From assembly GCF_000160035.2 (NCBI RefSeq), contig NZ_KI535370.1:307717-371716 (forward strand): a DNA stretch of 64,000 bases. Direction: 5' to 3'. Origin of the DNA: Catonella morbi ATCC 51271 (GTDB lineage Bacteria; Bacillota; Clostridia; Lachnospirales; Lachnospiraceae). The notes beneath the pieces were generated by a model. That model was given only the letters and a program-made list of their open reading frames with translations. It had not been told where the DNA came from and made no database searches. Below are positions 18,794 to 26,655 of the stretch, in pieces (positions within the stretch are counted from its first letter, which is position 1; each line of letters opens with the position of its first letter). Position numbers and translations under genes: made by a program.

Positions 18794-20310
18794 TATTTTT
18801 TCTCTCCATATAAGCCAAGCTTATGGTGGCAGGCAACCCTGTGTCCGGGTGCAACTTCCTCAAATACAGGAGTTACATGCTTACAAATTTCTGTGCAGTA
18901 ACGGCATCTGGTATGGAACTTACAACCCTTTGGAGGATTGATAGGACTTGGGATATCTCCCTCTATAAGTATGGTCTCCTTCTTATCCTTATCTACATCT
19001 GTAGTAGGAATTGCGGAAAGCAGTGCCTCTGTATAAGGATGACTCGGATGTGCATAAAGCTCCTCTGTATCAGCCTCCTCTACCATACTTCCAAGGTACA
19101 TTACACCAACTCTGTCACTTATATACTTAATTACACTGAGATCATGTGAAATGAAAAGATATGTAAGATTACTCTTCTCCTTCAAATCAATCAAAAGGTT
19201 TATAACCTGTGACTGAATAGACACGTCAAGTGCCGAAACCGCCTCATCACATACCACAAACTTAGGACGAAGTGCAAGCGAGCGGGCAATTCCTATACGC
19301 TGGCGCTGTCCACCTGAGAACTGATGAGGATATCTGTGAATGAAATATGGTGCAAGACCACACTCTTCCATGACTTTAAGTATATACTCCTGCATCTTCT
19401 CATCATTTTCAGTAAAAATATTATGCGCAAGCAAACCTTCTCCAATAATCTGACCAACAGTCATTCTCGGATTTAGAGATGAATACGGGTCCTGGAAAAT
19501 GAGCTGGAGATCTCTTCTGAGAACTCTTATCTCATGTTCTTTCAGCTTGGCAAGATTTATTCCTCCGTCTCTGTAAGCCTCATGCTTTTCAAAATCAGGA
19601 TCAGAGCTAAGTTCTTTACGCTTATCCTCAAGAATCTTGCGAAGTTTCGCAAGTTCCTGTTCCTGTCCTGTCCTGCTTTCACGAAGTTTATCTATCTTAT
19701 TTCTAAGACCTTCTTTCGGTTTCTTGTCATACTGTTTCTGGTATAGGTCTTCTTTTTCCTTTGAATCAAAGATAGCTGCCGCATGGGTATGCTCCTTAAT
19801 GAGCAGATCCGAAACCTCAGATAAATCATCAAGCACAAAGAAACCACCTATAAGTTCCACTATATTAAGATAAGCTTCCTTGGTCTTTCTGACAGCCTCA
19901 TTATATTTCTCTAAGGCTGCAAATTTGTCTTCATCGGTTGAAGCAGCCTCATTTGCCTTCTTGGCTTCTTCCTCCTCAGCTACGAGCCTTTCCCATTCTT
20001 TTTTAAGAGTCGGAATTTTCTTTAAAGTTTCAGCCACATAGCTTGGAGCAAGGTCATCAATATTTCTTCCATAGTACATTGTACGACCTGCTGTCTGCTT
20101 ATAAAGCTGTAGGAGTACACGTCCAAGAGTAGACTTGCCGCAGCCAGACTCTCCAACAAGTCCATAGGTTTCACCTTCTCTTATGTCGATGGAAATCCCG
20201 TCATTAGCCTTTACATAACGCTGCTTCTCTCCAAAACCTTTTTTGATAGGGAAATACTGCTTTAAATCTTCTATATGAAGTAATACATTTTTTTCATTAT
20301 TATTTTCCAT
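18793..20310 (-). CDS. oppF: Oligopeptide ABC transporter ATPase OppF with large helical insert
   Basis: At 505 residues this is about 170 longer than usual OppF (about 320-330). Walker A is GESGCGKST (53-61), the Q-loop is LIFQDPYSSLNPRMTV (270-285), the signature is FSGGQRQRIGIARSL, Walker B is FVVCDEAVSALD, and the C-terminal oligopeptide-transporter domain contains Cys in KGCKFHTRCRYCTEIC. Between about residues 88 and 258, after the first lobe and before the Q-loop, lies a Glu/Lys-rich predicted coiled-coil segment. The core ATPase motifs are intact, so it should be active. It overlaps oppD by 11 bases and the small downstream gene by one. Confidence 0.93.
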   Translation of the reverse strand: MENNNEKNVLLHIEDLKQYFPIKKGFGEKQRYVKANDGISIDIREGETYGLVGESGCGKSTLGRVLLQLYKQTAGRTMYYGRNIDDLAPSYVAETLKKIPTLKKEWERLVAEEEEAKKANEAASTDEDKFAALEKYNEAVRKTKEAYLNIVELIGGFFVLDDLSEVSDLLIKEHTHAAAIFDSKEKEDLYQKQYDKKPKEGLRNKIDKLRESRTGQEQELAKLRKILEDKRKELSSDPDFEKHEAYRDGGINLAKLKEHEIRVLRRDLQLIFQDPYSSLNPRMTVGQIIGEGLLAHNIFTENDEKMQEYILKVMEECGLAPYFIHRYPHQFSGGQRQRIGIARSLALRPKFVVCDEAVSALDVSIQSQVINLLIDLKEKSNLTYLFISHDLSVIKYISDRVGVMYLGSMVEEADTEELYAHPSHPYTEALLSAIPTTDVDKDKKETILIEGDIPSPINPPKGCKFHTRCRYCTEICKHVTPVFEEVAPGHRVACHHKLGLYGEKK

Positions 20311-21304
20311 TTTTTCTTGCCCCCTTTTCAGGATAGAAACACCTTACCTGATGTCCGGGCTCAACTTCTGCGAGTTCCGGCTGTTCATTCAAGCATTTCT
20401 CCGTACAATATTTACAACGTGGGGCAAACTTACATCCTTTCGGAAGATCAAGAGGATGCGGAACAGCTCCCGGTATAGCTTCAAGCCTTACACCTGAAGG
20501 GGTATCCAGCCTTGGTATAGAGTTCATAAGACCTTCTGTATAAGGATGGTTATAATCATCCTTTCCAAAAATAGTTCTTGACGGAGCCATCTCTACAACC
20601 TGACCGCAGTACATAACAGCTACATCATCCGCCATTTCATTAATTACACCAAGGTCATGAGTAATGAATAAGATAGAGGTTCCACGCTCCTTCTTAAGCT
20701 CATTCATAAGCTTAAGTATCTGAGCCTGAATAGTAACATCAAGAGCTGTAGTAGGCTCATCCGCAATTAAAAGCTTAGGCTGGCAGGCAAGAGCCATCGC
20801 TATCATAACTCTCTGCCTCATTCCACCCGAAAGCTGATGAGGATACTGCTTTGCCACTGCCTCAGGGTTAGGAATCTTAACTGCACTAAGCATTTCCACA
20901 ACCTTTGCATTAGCTTCTTTTTTACTCATTCCCTGATGAATGATAAAAGGCTCTGCGACCTGTCTTTCTATAGTAAATATTGGATTCAGACTCGTCATTG
21001 GCTCCTGAAAGATAACTGAAATATCATTTCCTCTTATCTTATACATATCCTTTATGGATACTCCTGCCAAATCCTTGCCATCAAATATAATCTTACCACC
21101 GGCAATCTTACCGTTGCCGTCAAGGAGCTTAAGGATACTCATGGCGGATACACTCTTACCGCTGCCGCTCTCTCCTACTACTCCCAAAGTCTTACCTGCC
21201 TCAACATGGTAGGTAACACCGTTTACAGCCTTAACTATGCCCTTCTTGGTAGTAAAGAAGGTTTTTAAGTCCTGTAGCTCAAGTAAATACTTGTTTTCTT
21301 CCAC
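20300..21304 (-). CDS. oppD: Oligopeptide ABC transporter ATPase OppD
   Basis: This 334-residue cytosolic ATPase is of normal length. Walker A is GESGSGKS near residue 43, the Q-loop is [15 protein letters not shown], the signature is [15 protein letters not shown], and Walker B is [12 protein letters not shown]. The C-terminal oligopeptide domain has Cys in [16 protein letters not shown]. It partners OppF beneath the OppB-OppC channel. Unlike OppF it has no insert, so the enlarged subunit is confined to one side of the ATPase dimer. It lies nine bases after oppC and overlaps oppF. Confidence 0.96.
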   Translation of the reverse strand: MEENKYLLELQDLKTFFTTKKGIVKAVNGVTYHVEAGKTLGVVGESGSGKSVSAMSILKLLDGNGKIAGGKIIFDGKDLAGVSIKDMYKIRGNDISVIFQEPMTSLNPIFTIERQVAEPFIIHQGMSKKEANAKVVEMLSAVKIPNPEAVAKQYPHQLSGGMRQRVMIAMALACQPKLLIADEPTTALDVTIQAQILKLMNELKKERGTSILFITHDLGVINEMADDVAVMYCGQVVEMAPSRTIFGKDDYNHPYTEGLMNSIPRLDTPSGVRLEAIPGAVPHPLDLPKGCKFAPRCKYCTEKCLNEQPELAEVEPGHQVRCFYPEKGARKNGK

Positions 21305-21313
21305 CTTTCTTAC

Positions 21314-23143
21314 CTACCTTTCATTAGACTTAGGATCAATAGCATCTCTTAAACCATCACCTACAAGGTTGATGCAGATACAGCATACACCGAGTAGGAT
21401 GGATGGGAATACCCATCTCCACCAAAAACTCTTAATAACAACCGAATTGATACAACCGTTAAGCATATTTCCCCAAGTAGGTCTTGGAAGCGCAACACCA
21501 AATCCCAGAAAAGAAAGTGAAGACTCTGTAAGCATACAGGTTGCAAAGTCAAGTGTTGCAGTAACTATAATAACTGAAATTACATTTGGAATGATATGCT
21601 TAAATACTATTGTAAGTTCCTTTATACCCATGGCTCTTGCCGCAGTAACAAATTCCTGCTCACGCTCTGCAAGCACCTGTGCTCTTACAAGTCTTGCAAG
21701 ACTTGTCCAGGAAAGTACACCGAGGATAACCATTATCATAAATATTCTGGCACCTTCAGGCAGCTTTCCTCCAACTATGGATGAAAGAATCATCGCAAAC
21801 GGAAGGAATGGAATAGATGATACCATTTCTGTAAGTCTCTGTAGCAAAAGGTCAACAGTTCCACCAAAGAAACCTGAGATACCACCTATAATGACACCAA
21901 TAATTACCGAAATAACTACAGATACAGCACCCATAGTCATAGTCATCCTACCACCGTTTACTATACGGTTAAGTAAATCTCTTCCAAGCTCATCCGTACC
22001 TAAAAGATAACCTTTCAGACCGAAGGTCGTTACTTTTCCATCTTTTGTAAGTGCGTAATTCTGATATGAACCTGAAAATACCCTGGTAACTCCTTTAATA
22101 GAAGGTGCGCTTGCCTGACCGAAGTTATTCTTACCCCAGGCAATAACAGAGCCGTCTTCTAAAACTGCTGTGTAGTGATAACGTCCGCCCTGAAGTGATA
22201 CTATCTTAGACTTAGTCTCAGGTACCTTATTTTCTCCGTTCTTTAAGTTACCCCAAACTACTACTGAGCCATCTTCTTTAAGAGCAGCAGCAGTAAAGCC
22301 TGATGCTGCTATATCTTTAACTCCACCGTTTTTTAAATCCTCCGGAATTTTAGATACAGAGGAGTCATTGGAGCCCATATAAACTACATCTCCTGCCTTT
22401 GTAAGCGCTATAAGAGCATCTGAAGTAAATGCAAGCTTTGTAATTTCTCCCTGATACTTACGTCTTATTTTTGCATCATTTAATGAGGTATTACCGAAAA
22501 GATAGGCATTTCCGTTATCCATAACCACACCTGTAATCTGATAACCTGCCGTAAGCTGAACTATCTTTCCGCCATCAGTTTTAATATCAGGGTTAACATC
22601 AGTCTGTTTAAGTCTCCTATTACCCCAGGCAATAAGTTCATTTTTGTCTGTAAGTGCAACTACATGGTCAATACCTGCTGCTACCTTAACAAACTTTTTC
22701 CCTTTTACAGTCTTCGGAAAATCCTTGAGATTGATAGTAGGAAGCACCTGAGTCTTGCCCCAGATATAAAGCCCTCCCGTCTTGCTTACGCCGGCAGAAA
22801 AACTTGAACCTATGGCTATATCCTCTACTTTGCCCTGAAGTCCCTTTGGAACACTCATCATATCAAGTCCCGGTGCCAAGTTAATCTGTGTGCTCTCCTC
22901 GTAAGAAAGATCCTGTACAAAGAAAATAGGTCCGATAATTACAAATAAAAATATACAGACAAAAACCAAGAGTCCGGTCATTGAAAGCTTGTTAGACAGA
23001 AAGTTCTTAACAACGGTTCTTCCCGGGGACTGCATCTGTTCTTCTTTAAATATATCTACATCTTTTTCTTCTATACCATTTCTCGGCATAAACAACCTCG
23101 CAAGCAGGGAGGCGCGTTTTTTCTTATTATTCTGTTCTGACAT
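21314..23143 (-). CDS. oppC: Oligopeptide permease OppC carrying an RCC1-like beta-propeller in its first outer loop
   Basis: At 609 residues this is about twice the normal OppC length. A cytoplasmic N-terminus leads to TM1 (about 54-77). Residues about 105-376 then hold seven successive RCC1-type blades, each ending in a W/F-G-type strand: YIWGK 130, IAWGN 175, YLFGN 218, VYMGS 258, VVWGN 299, IAWGK 338, TTFGL 376. The standard OppC sequence resumes at LLGTDELGRDLLNRI (380) with five more TM segments and the EAA loop EFVTAARAMGIKELTIVFKHIIPNV. By topology the propeller is extracytoplasmic. The reading frame is unbroken. It sits between oppB and oppD. Confidence 0.93.
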   Translation of the reverse strand: MSEQNNKKKRASLLARLFMPRNGIEEKDVDIFKEEQMQSPGRTVVKNFLSNKLSMTGLLVFVCIFLFVIIGPIFFVQDLSYEESTQINLAPGLDMMSVPKGLQGKVEDIAIGSSFSAGVSKTGGLYIWGKTQVLPTINLKDFPKTVKGKKFVKVAAGIDHVVALTDKNELIAWGNRRLKQTDVNPDIKTDGGKIVQLTAGYQITGVVMDNGNAYLFGNTSLNDAKIRRKYQGEITKLAFTSDALIALTKAGDVVYMGSNDSSVSKIPEDLKNGGVKDIAASGFTAAALKEDGSVVVWGNLKNGENKVPETKSKIVSLQGGRYHYTAVLEDGSVIAWGKNNFGQASAPSIKGVTRVFSGSYQNYALTKDGKVTTFGLKGYLLGTDELGRDLLNRIVNGGRMTMTMGAVSVVISVIIGVIIGGISGFFGGTVDLLLQRLTEMVSSIPFLPFAMILSSIVGGKLPEGARIFMIMVILGVLSWTSLARLVRAQVLAEREQEFVTAARAMGIKELTIVFKHIIPNVISVIIVTATLDFATCMLTESSLSFLGFGVALPRPTWGNMLNGCINSVVIKSFWWRWVFPSILLGVCCICINLVGDGLRDAIDPKSNER

Positions 23144-23156
23144 CTTCTCCTCCTTA

Positions 23157-24143
23157 CTATTTAGCTATTCTTACGCGAGGATCAACTATACCGTAACTAA
23201 GGTCAATAATCAAGTTGCCCACAAGAGAAATAACTATGTAAAACATCTGAACACCCATTGCAAGATTATAATCAAGTCCGTTAAGAGCCTTAAGATAAAT
23301 CTTTCCCATACCGTTTAAGGCAAAGATTGACTCAGTTATAATAGAGCCTGAGAATATACCTATAAACCAGCTTATTATAAGTGTAATTATAGGAAGAAGT
23401 GCATTTCTCCAAGCATGTGAATATATAACAACTCTTTCGGTAAGTCCCTTTGCTCTTGCTGTTCTTATATAATCCATACGAAGTGAATCTATCATTGCTG
23501 CTCTGACATATCTGGTCATACCGCCGAGAGACGCAAGTGTAAGTACTATAGTCGGAAGCACCATGTATTTTACTCTATCCAAGAACAACACCATAGCACT
23601 ACCCTTAATATTAGGCGTATTCATACCCGAAACCGGGAACCACCTAAGCTGTACGGCAAAGAAATAAATAATAATAAGAGCAAATATAAATACCGGAAGA
23701 CTGTACCCGACAATGGTTAGGACTTGTACCGCCGTATCAAATTTTGAAAATTTCTTGACAGCACAATATATTCCTAAGGGTATAGTAATTCCTAAGGCAA
23801 AAAATGTTACCAAAAGATTCAGGAAGATAGTATTCTTCATTGGTACCGTAATAACCTCTGTAACCGGCTTTTTGTATATGAGAGAATCACCAAAATCCAG
23901 TGTAACCACCGACTTTATCCATTTTCCGTATCTGACCGGAGCCGGATCGTCAAGTCCCAGCTGCTGCCTCATATTCTGATAAACTTTTTCAAACTGTTCC
24001 GGCTTAAGCTTGTCTCTCTGGCTGGCCACCTGCATCATAGCCGGGTCACCCGGAATGGCATTGTACAAGGCAAAAATTAAAACTGACATGGTAAAAAACA
24101 CGAATACCATGTACAGTAAACGCTTTGTAATATACTTTAGCAT
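23157..24143 (-). CDS. oppB: Oligopeptide permease OppB
   Basis: This 328-residue membrane protein has six predicted TM segments. Features are typical of OppB/DppB: the N-terminus MLKYITKRLLYMVFVFFTMSVLIF with AIPGDP, the loop RQQLGLDDPAPVRYGKWI, and the EAA region YIRTARAKGLTERVVIYSHAWRNALLPIIT. Length is normal, so the unusual insertions are restricted to OppC and OppF. It is preceded by its own promoter and a hairpin-containing leader, and ends 13 bases before oppC. Confidence 0.96.
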   Translation of the reverse strand: MLKYITKRLLYMVFVFFTMSVLIFALYNAIPGDPAMMQVASQRDKLKPEQFEKVYQNMRQQLGLDDPAPVRYGKWIKSVVTLDFGDSLIYKKPVTEVITVPMKNTIFLNLLVTFFALGITIPLGIYCAVKKFSKFDTAVQVLTIVGYSLPVFIFALIIIYFFAVQLRWFPVSGMNTPNIKGSAMVLFLDRVKYMVLPTIVLTLASLGGMTRYVRAAMIDSLRMDYIRTARAKGLTERVVIYSHAWRNALLPIITLIISWFIGIFSGSIITESIFALNGMGKIYLKALNGLDYNLAMGVQMFYIVISLVGNLIIDLSYGIVDPRVRIAK

Positions 24144-24183
24144 ACTCCCTACCTGCTTTCATTTTATTGATTTATTTCTGTCC

Positions 24184-24218
24184 ACTGCATATAGGACGGA
24201 ATCCATCCTCAGTGCAGT
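24184..24218 (-). other. Leader hairpin before oppB
   Basis: ACTGCA (24184-24189) pairs with TGCAGT (24213-24218), with an inner AGGA/TCCT stem. It lies in the transcript leader between the oppB promoter and start codon. A regulatory or stabilising role is inferred only. Confidence 0.45.
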
Positions 24219-24237
24219 AAACAGAAAGCTGCACTCT

Positions 24238-24266
24238 AGTATACAATAATACACGCATTTTTTCAA
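24238..24266 (-). promoter_or_regulatory. Internal promoter for oppBCDF
   Basis: TTGAAA (24261-24266), 17 bases, TATACT (24238-24243). It allows the permease/ATPase genes to be transcribed separately from the two binding-protein genes, whose own terminator lies just upstream. Confidence 0.6.
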
Positions 24267-24283
24267 GTGCAATAATCGGAAAT

Positions 24284-24312
24284 AAGTCCGGGCAAATAGT
24301 TTCCCCGGACTT
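24284..24312 (-). terminator. Terminator after the first opp binding-protein gene
   Basis: AAGTCCGGG and CCCGGACTT form a perfect nine-pair stem, followed on the minus strand by a short T-rich tract. Partial read-through would keep binding protein in excess over permease. Confidence 0.7.
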
Positions 24313-24351
24313 AAATTCCTAACTATATTCTGATACTTTTCTTAAAACAAA

Positions 24352-26292
24352 TTATTTCTGAACCCAGCAATAGTTAATCTGTGAGGTAATATCCCAGATT
24401 GCATCCTTGATTCCCTCATAACCCTTTAACTTATTGTTAAAGAAATCATGATACTGATTTGAATAAAGTGGAAGATCAGGAAGAAGTTCATTCCATCTCT
24501 GCTGGAAGGCTACAAATCTGTTAAGGTACTCATCCTCTTCAGAAGGATCTACAAGATTCATATTTTTTGCAAGCTTTGCAAGCTCCTTATCTGCAATTCT
24601 GTTATGGTTCTGAGGATTTCCTATTGCGTAGTCAAACTCTCTATTGTAGATAGCTGTAAAGCCGACACCCATGTTATACATGTTATAGTCGTTCTTTTTA
24701 GCCTGCTCATAGTTCTGGATAAGTTCATTGAATGTAACAACACTCTGCTTAATCTCCATACCTGCTTTCTTTACATCCTCGCTGTTTGCAAGCTTAGTAG
24801 CAAGAAGGTCTGATACCGGGTTGTTCTCAGATGAACACCATTCTATTTTAAGCGGCATAAGCTTACCATTGTCAAGCTTCTTATAACGAAGTCCGCTCTT
24901 ATAAGGCTTACCATCTTTATCAAGAGTAAATCCTGCCTTTTCAAGCTCTGCGATAGCATTGTCTACAGAGAAACTATATTGGTTAAGAGCACCAATCTCA
25001 TCTTCTCTCTCCTCTACCATCCACTGTGCAAGACCATAGCAGCCATTAACTACTGAGCCATGTCCACCTGTAAATGTCTTTGCAAACTCATTCCTGTCAA
25101 GAAGATAAGCTATGGCATGACGAACTTCTGTATACTGGGTAGGACCTCTGTCACACACAAATACAAGCTTACCATATCCGTTACGAGGATATTCTACATA
25201 GTTATGTGTTCCTTTTTCTACAAGATCCATACCTGAGTTGATCTCATCGCCCCCACCCATGTGAAGGAGAATATCAACACCGCCTGTTGCAAGCTCATCC
25301 ATCTGTGTCTCATTCTGTACATACTTATATATAATTGTATCTATATAAGGCTTCTGTCCTTCATAATTACCTACATAGTTAGGATTCTTCACAAGCGTAT
25401 AGGTATTAGAAGTTTCATCATACTTCTCTCTCATATAAGGACCTGAGAAAGCATCCATGTTGAAGCGGAAATCTTCTGCCTTTTTCTTAATGTCCTTAGC
25501 TTTTAAATCCTTACTAAAGTAAGCACCCTTACCATCATCTTTAATATCATAACCTTCAGGTAACCAGCCCTTCATATATGCAGGAGAAACCCCAGCCATT
25601 GCATCCTGATAGTAGTTTGGAAGCTTTTCCTTAGCTATGGTTACAGAAAACTCATAATCTCCTAAAAGTCTTACTCCCTTAAACACTTTGGTCTTGCCTT
25701 CATTATACTCTGTAAATCCATCAAAATCAGAGCCTGCTGTGTTATCAGTAGCTCCAATTTCTACGATTACAGGTGAAGAGAAATAAAGTACACGAAATAC
25801 ATAGTCTTTAGCTGTAATAGGTTCACCATTACTCCACTTAAGACCTTCCTGAAGCTTGAATGTTGTTGTTACAGTACCGTCATCATTCTTAACATCATTC
25901 TTTTCTTTAACTACCTGTGGATTTACTACAAACTTACCGGCCTTATCAATCTCAATTGTTGATGCACCGCCTGTAAGCTGATATACAGCATAGTCGGATG
26001 CGTTGTTTGTCCAGTATGGATAAATATCACCGTTAGACTGTGTACCATCACCAATTATAAGCTGTCCGCCGCTAACAGGCGTAGCCTCTGCACTGGATAC
26101 ACTGCTTGAAGCTGTACTTGAAGTACTGCCGGTTGATGCACTGCTTGCTGTGCTTGACGCACTTGATTTTGCAGAGCTTGCGCTTCCCGATGTACTTCCG
26201 CCTTCTGTTGAGTTTCCGTTACCACCACAGGCTGTAAGCGAAAACGCCATAACACCTGCAAGAACAACACTTAAGAGCTTTTTCCTTTTCAT
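24352..26292 (-). CDS. oppA: Oligopeptide-binding lipoprotein, paralogue 1
   Basis: This 646-residue exported lipoprotein has a signal peptide with lipobox LTAC (about residue 19-22), a Ser/Thr/Ala-rich linker to about residue 70, then a family-5 (OppA/DppA) binding fold. Fold features are GLKWSNGEPITAKDYVFRVLYFS, VRHAIAYLLDRNEFAKTFTGGHGS and the conserved C-terminal LYSNQYHDFFNNKLKGYEGIKDAIWDI. It captures peptides for OppBC. It is nearly collinear with the 26656-28587 paralogue, and both have their own consensus promoters. GAGGA lies ahead of the ATG. Confidence 0.93.
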   Translation of the reverse strand: MKRKKLLSVVLAGVMAFSLTACGGNGNSTEGGSTSGSASSAKSSASSTASSASTGSTSSTASSSVSSAEATPVSGGQLIIGDGTQSNGDIYPYWTNNASDYAVYQLTGGASTIEIDKAGKFVVNPQVVKEKNDVKNDDGTVTTTFKLQEGLKWSNGEPITAKDYVFRVLYFSSPVIVEIGATDNTAGSDFDGFTEYNEGKTKVFKGVRLLGDYEFSVTIAKEKLPNYYQDAMAGVSPAYMKGWLPEGYDIKDDGKGAYFSKDLKAKDIKKKAEDFRFNMDAFSGPYMREKYDETSNTYTLVKNPNYVGNYEGQKPYIDTIIYKYVQNETQMDELATGGVDILLHMGGGDEINSGMDLVEKGTHNYVEYPRNGYGKLVFVCDRGPTQYTEVRHAIAYLLDRNEFAKTFTGGHGSVVNGCYGLAQWMVEEREDEIGALNQYSFSVDNAIAELEKAGFTLDKDGKPYKSGLRYKKLDNGKLMPLKIEWCSSENNPVSDLLATKLANSEDVKKAGMEIKQSVVTFNELIQNYEQAKKNDYNMYNMGVGFTAIYNREFDYAIGNPQNHNRIADKELAKLAKNMNLVDPSEEDEYLNRFVAFQQRWNELLPDLPLYSNQYHDFFNNKLKGYEGIKDAIWDITSQINYCWVQK

Positions 26293-26382
26293 ATCAGATC
26301 CTCCTCTTTTTTATTCACCATGCAAAAGGTTACACCAAGCCTAAATGTTTGGTCTAAGTGCTTCTGTAAAATGATTGTAATT

Positions 26383-26412
26383 ATTATATGCCAGTACAAA
26401 GACAAATGTCAA
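26383..26412 (-). promoter_or_regulatory. Consensus promoter of binding-protein paralogue 1
   Basis: A perfect TTGACA (26407-26412), 18 bases, and a perfect TATAAT (26383-26388). The surroundings (GGCATATAATA and CTTGACA) match the promoter at 28683-28712, indicating duplication together with the gene. Confidence 0.85.
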
Positions 26413-26469
26413 GCGTATGCGTACAATTATCTTTTTTTCATATCTGATATTCTAAATAAACATAAAAAG

Positions 26470-26598
26470 GTGTGTGCTTGCACACACTTCGCGCGTGGGC
26501 GGTGCCACAAGGTAAACTTCCCTGCCGTGAGCCGGGCATCCCTCGGAGAAATTTTTATTTAATAGGAAATTACGAAGAAATTTCCTATTAAATAAAAA
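26470..26598. repeat. 130-bp intergenic repeat, copy 1
   Basis: It begins with the palindrome GTGTGTGC-TT-GCACACAC, continues through a conserved core (GGTGCCACAAGG, AACTTCCCT, CTCGGAGA), and ends in a long A/T-rich inverted repeat (AATAGGAAATT / AATTTCCTATT). Copies lie at 33032-33160 and 45831-45960 in the same orientation. It is placed directly beside the terminator of the 26656-28587 gene. The rest of 26293-26655 holds the oppA promoter and leader. Confidence 0.85.
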
Positions 26599-26626
26599 AC
26601 GACCGGACTCCATTTGGAATCCGGCC
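26592..26626 (-). terminator. Terminator of binding-protein paralogue 2
   Basis: GGCCGGATTCC and GGAGTCCGGTC pair around a four-base loop, followed on the minus strand by a T run. The 130-bp repeat starts within the T tract. Confidence 0.85.
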
Positions 26627-26655
26627 ATTTATATTTTTTAACGGGAAATTCTCTA

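Noticed and set aside
26055-26270. Gln-rich minus-strand frame within the Ser/Thr linker of a binding lipoprotein
   Set aside because: It is a frame shadow of the repetitive linker codons; the lipoprotein frame is clearly coding.
26470-26598. CRISPR-like repeat interpretation of the 130-bp elements
   Set aside because: Copies are single, thousands of bases apart, without short regularly spaced repeats or cas genes.
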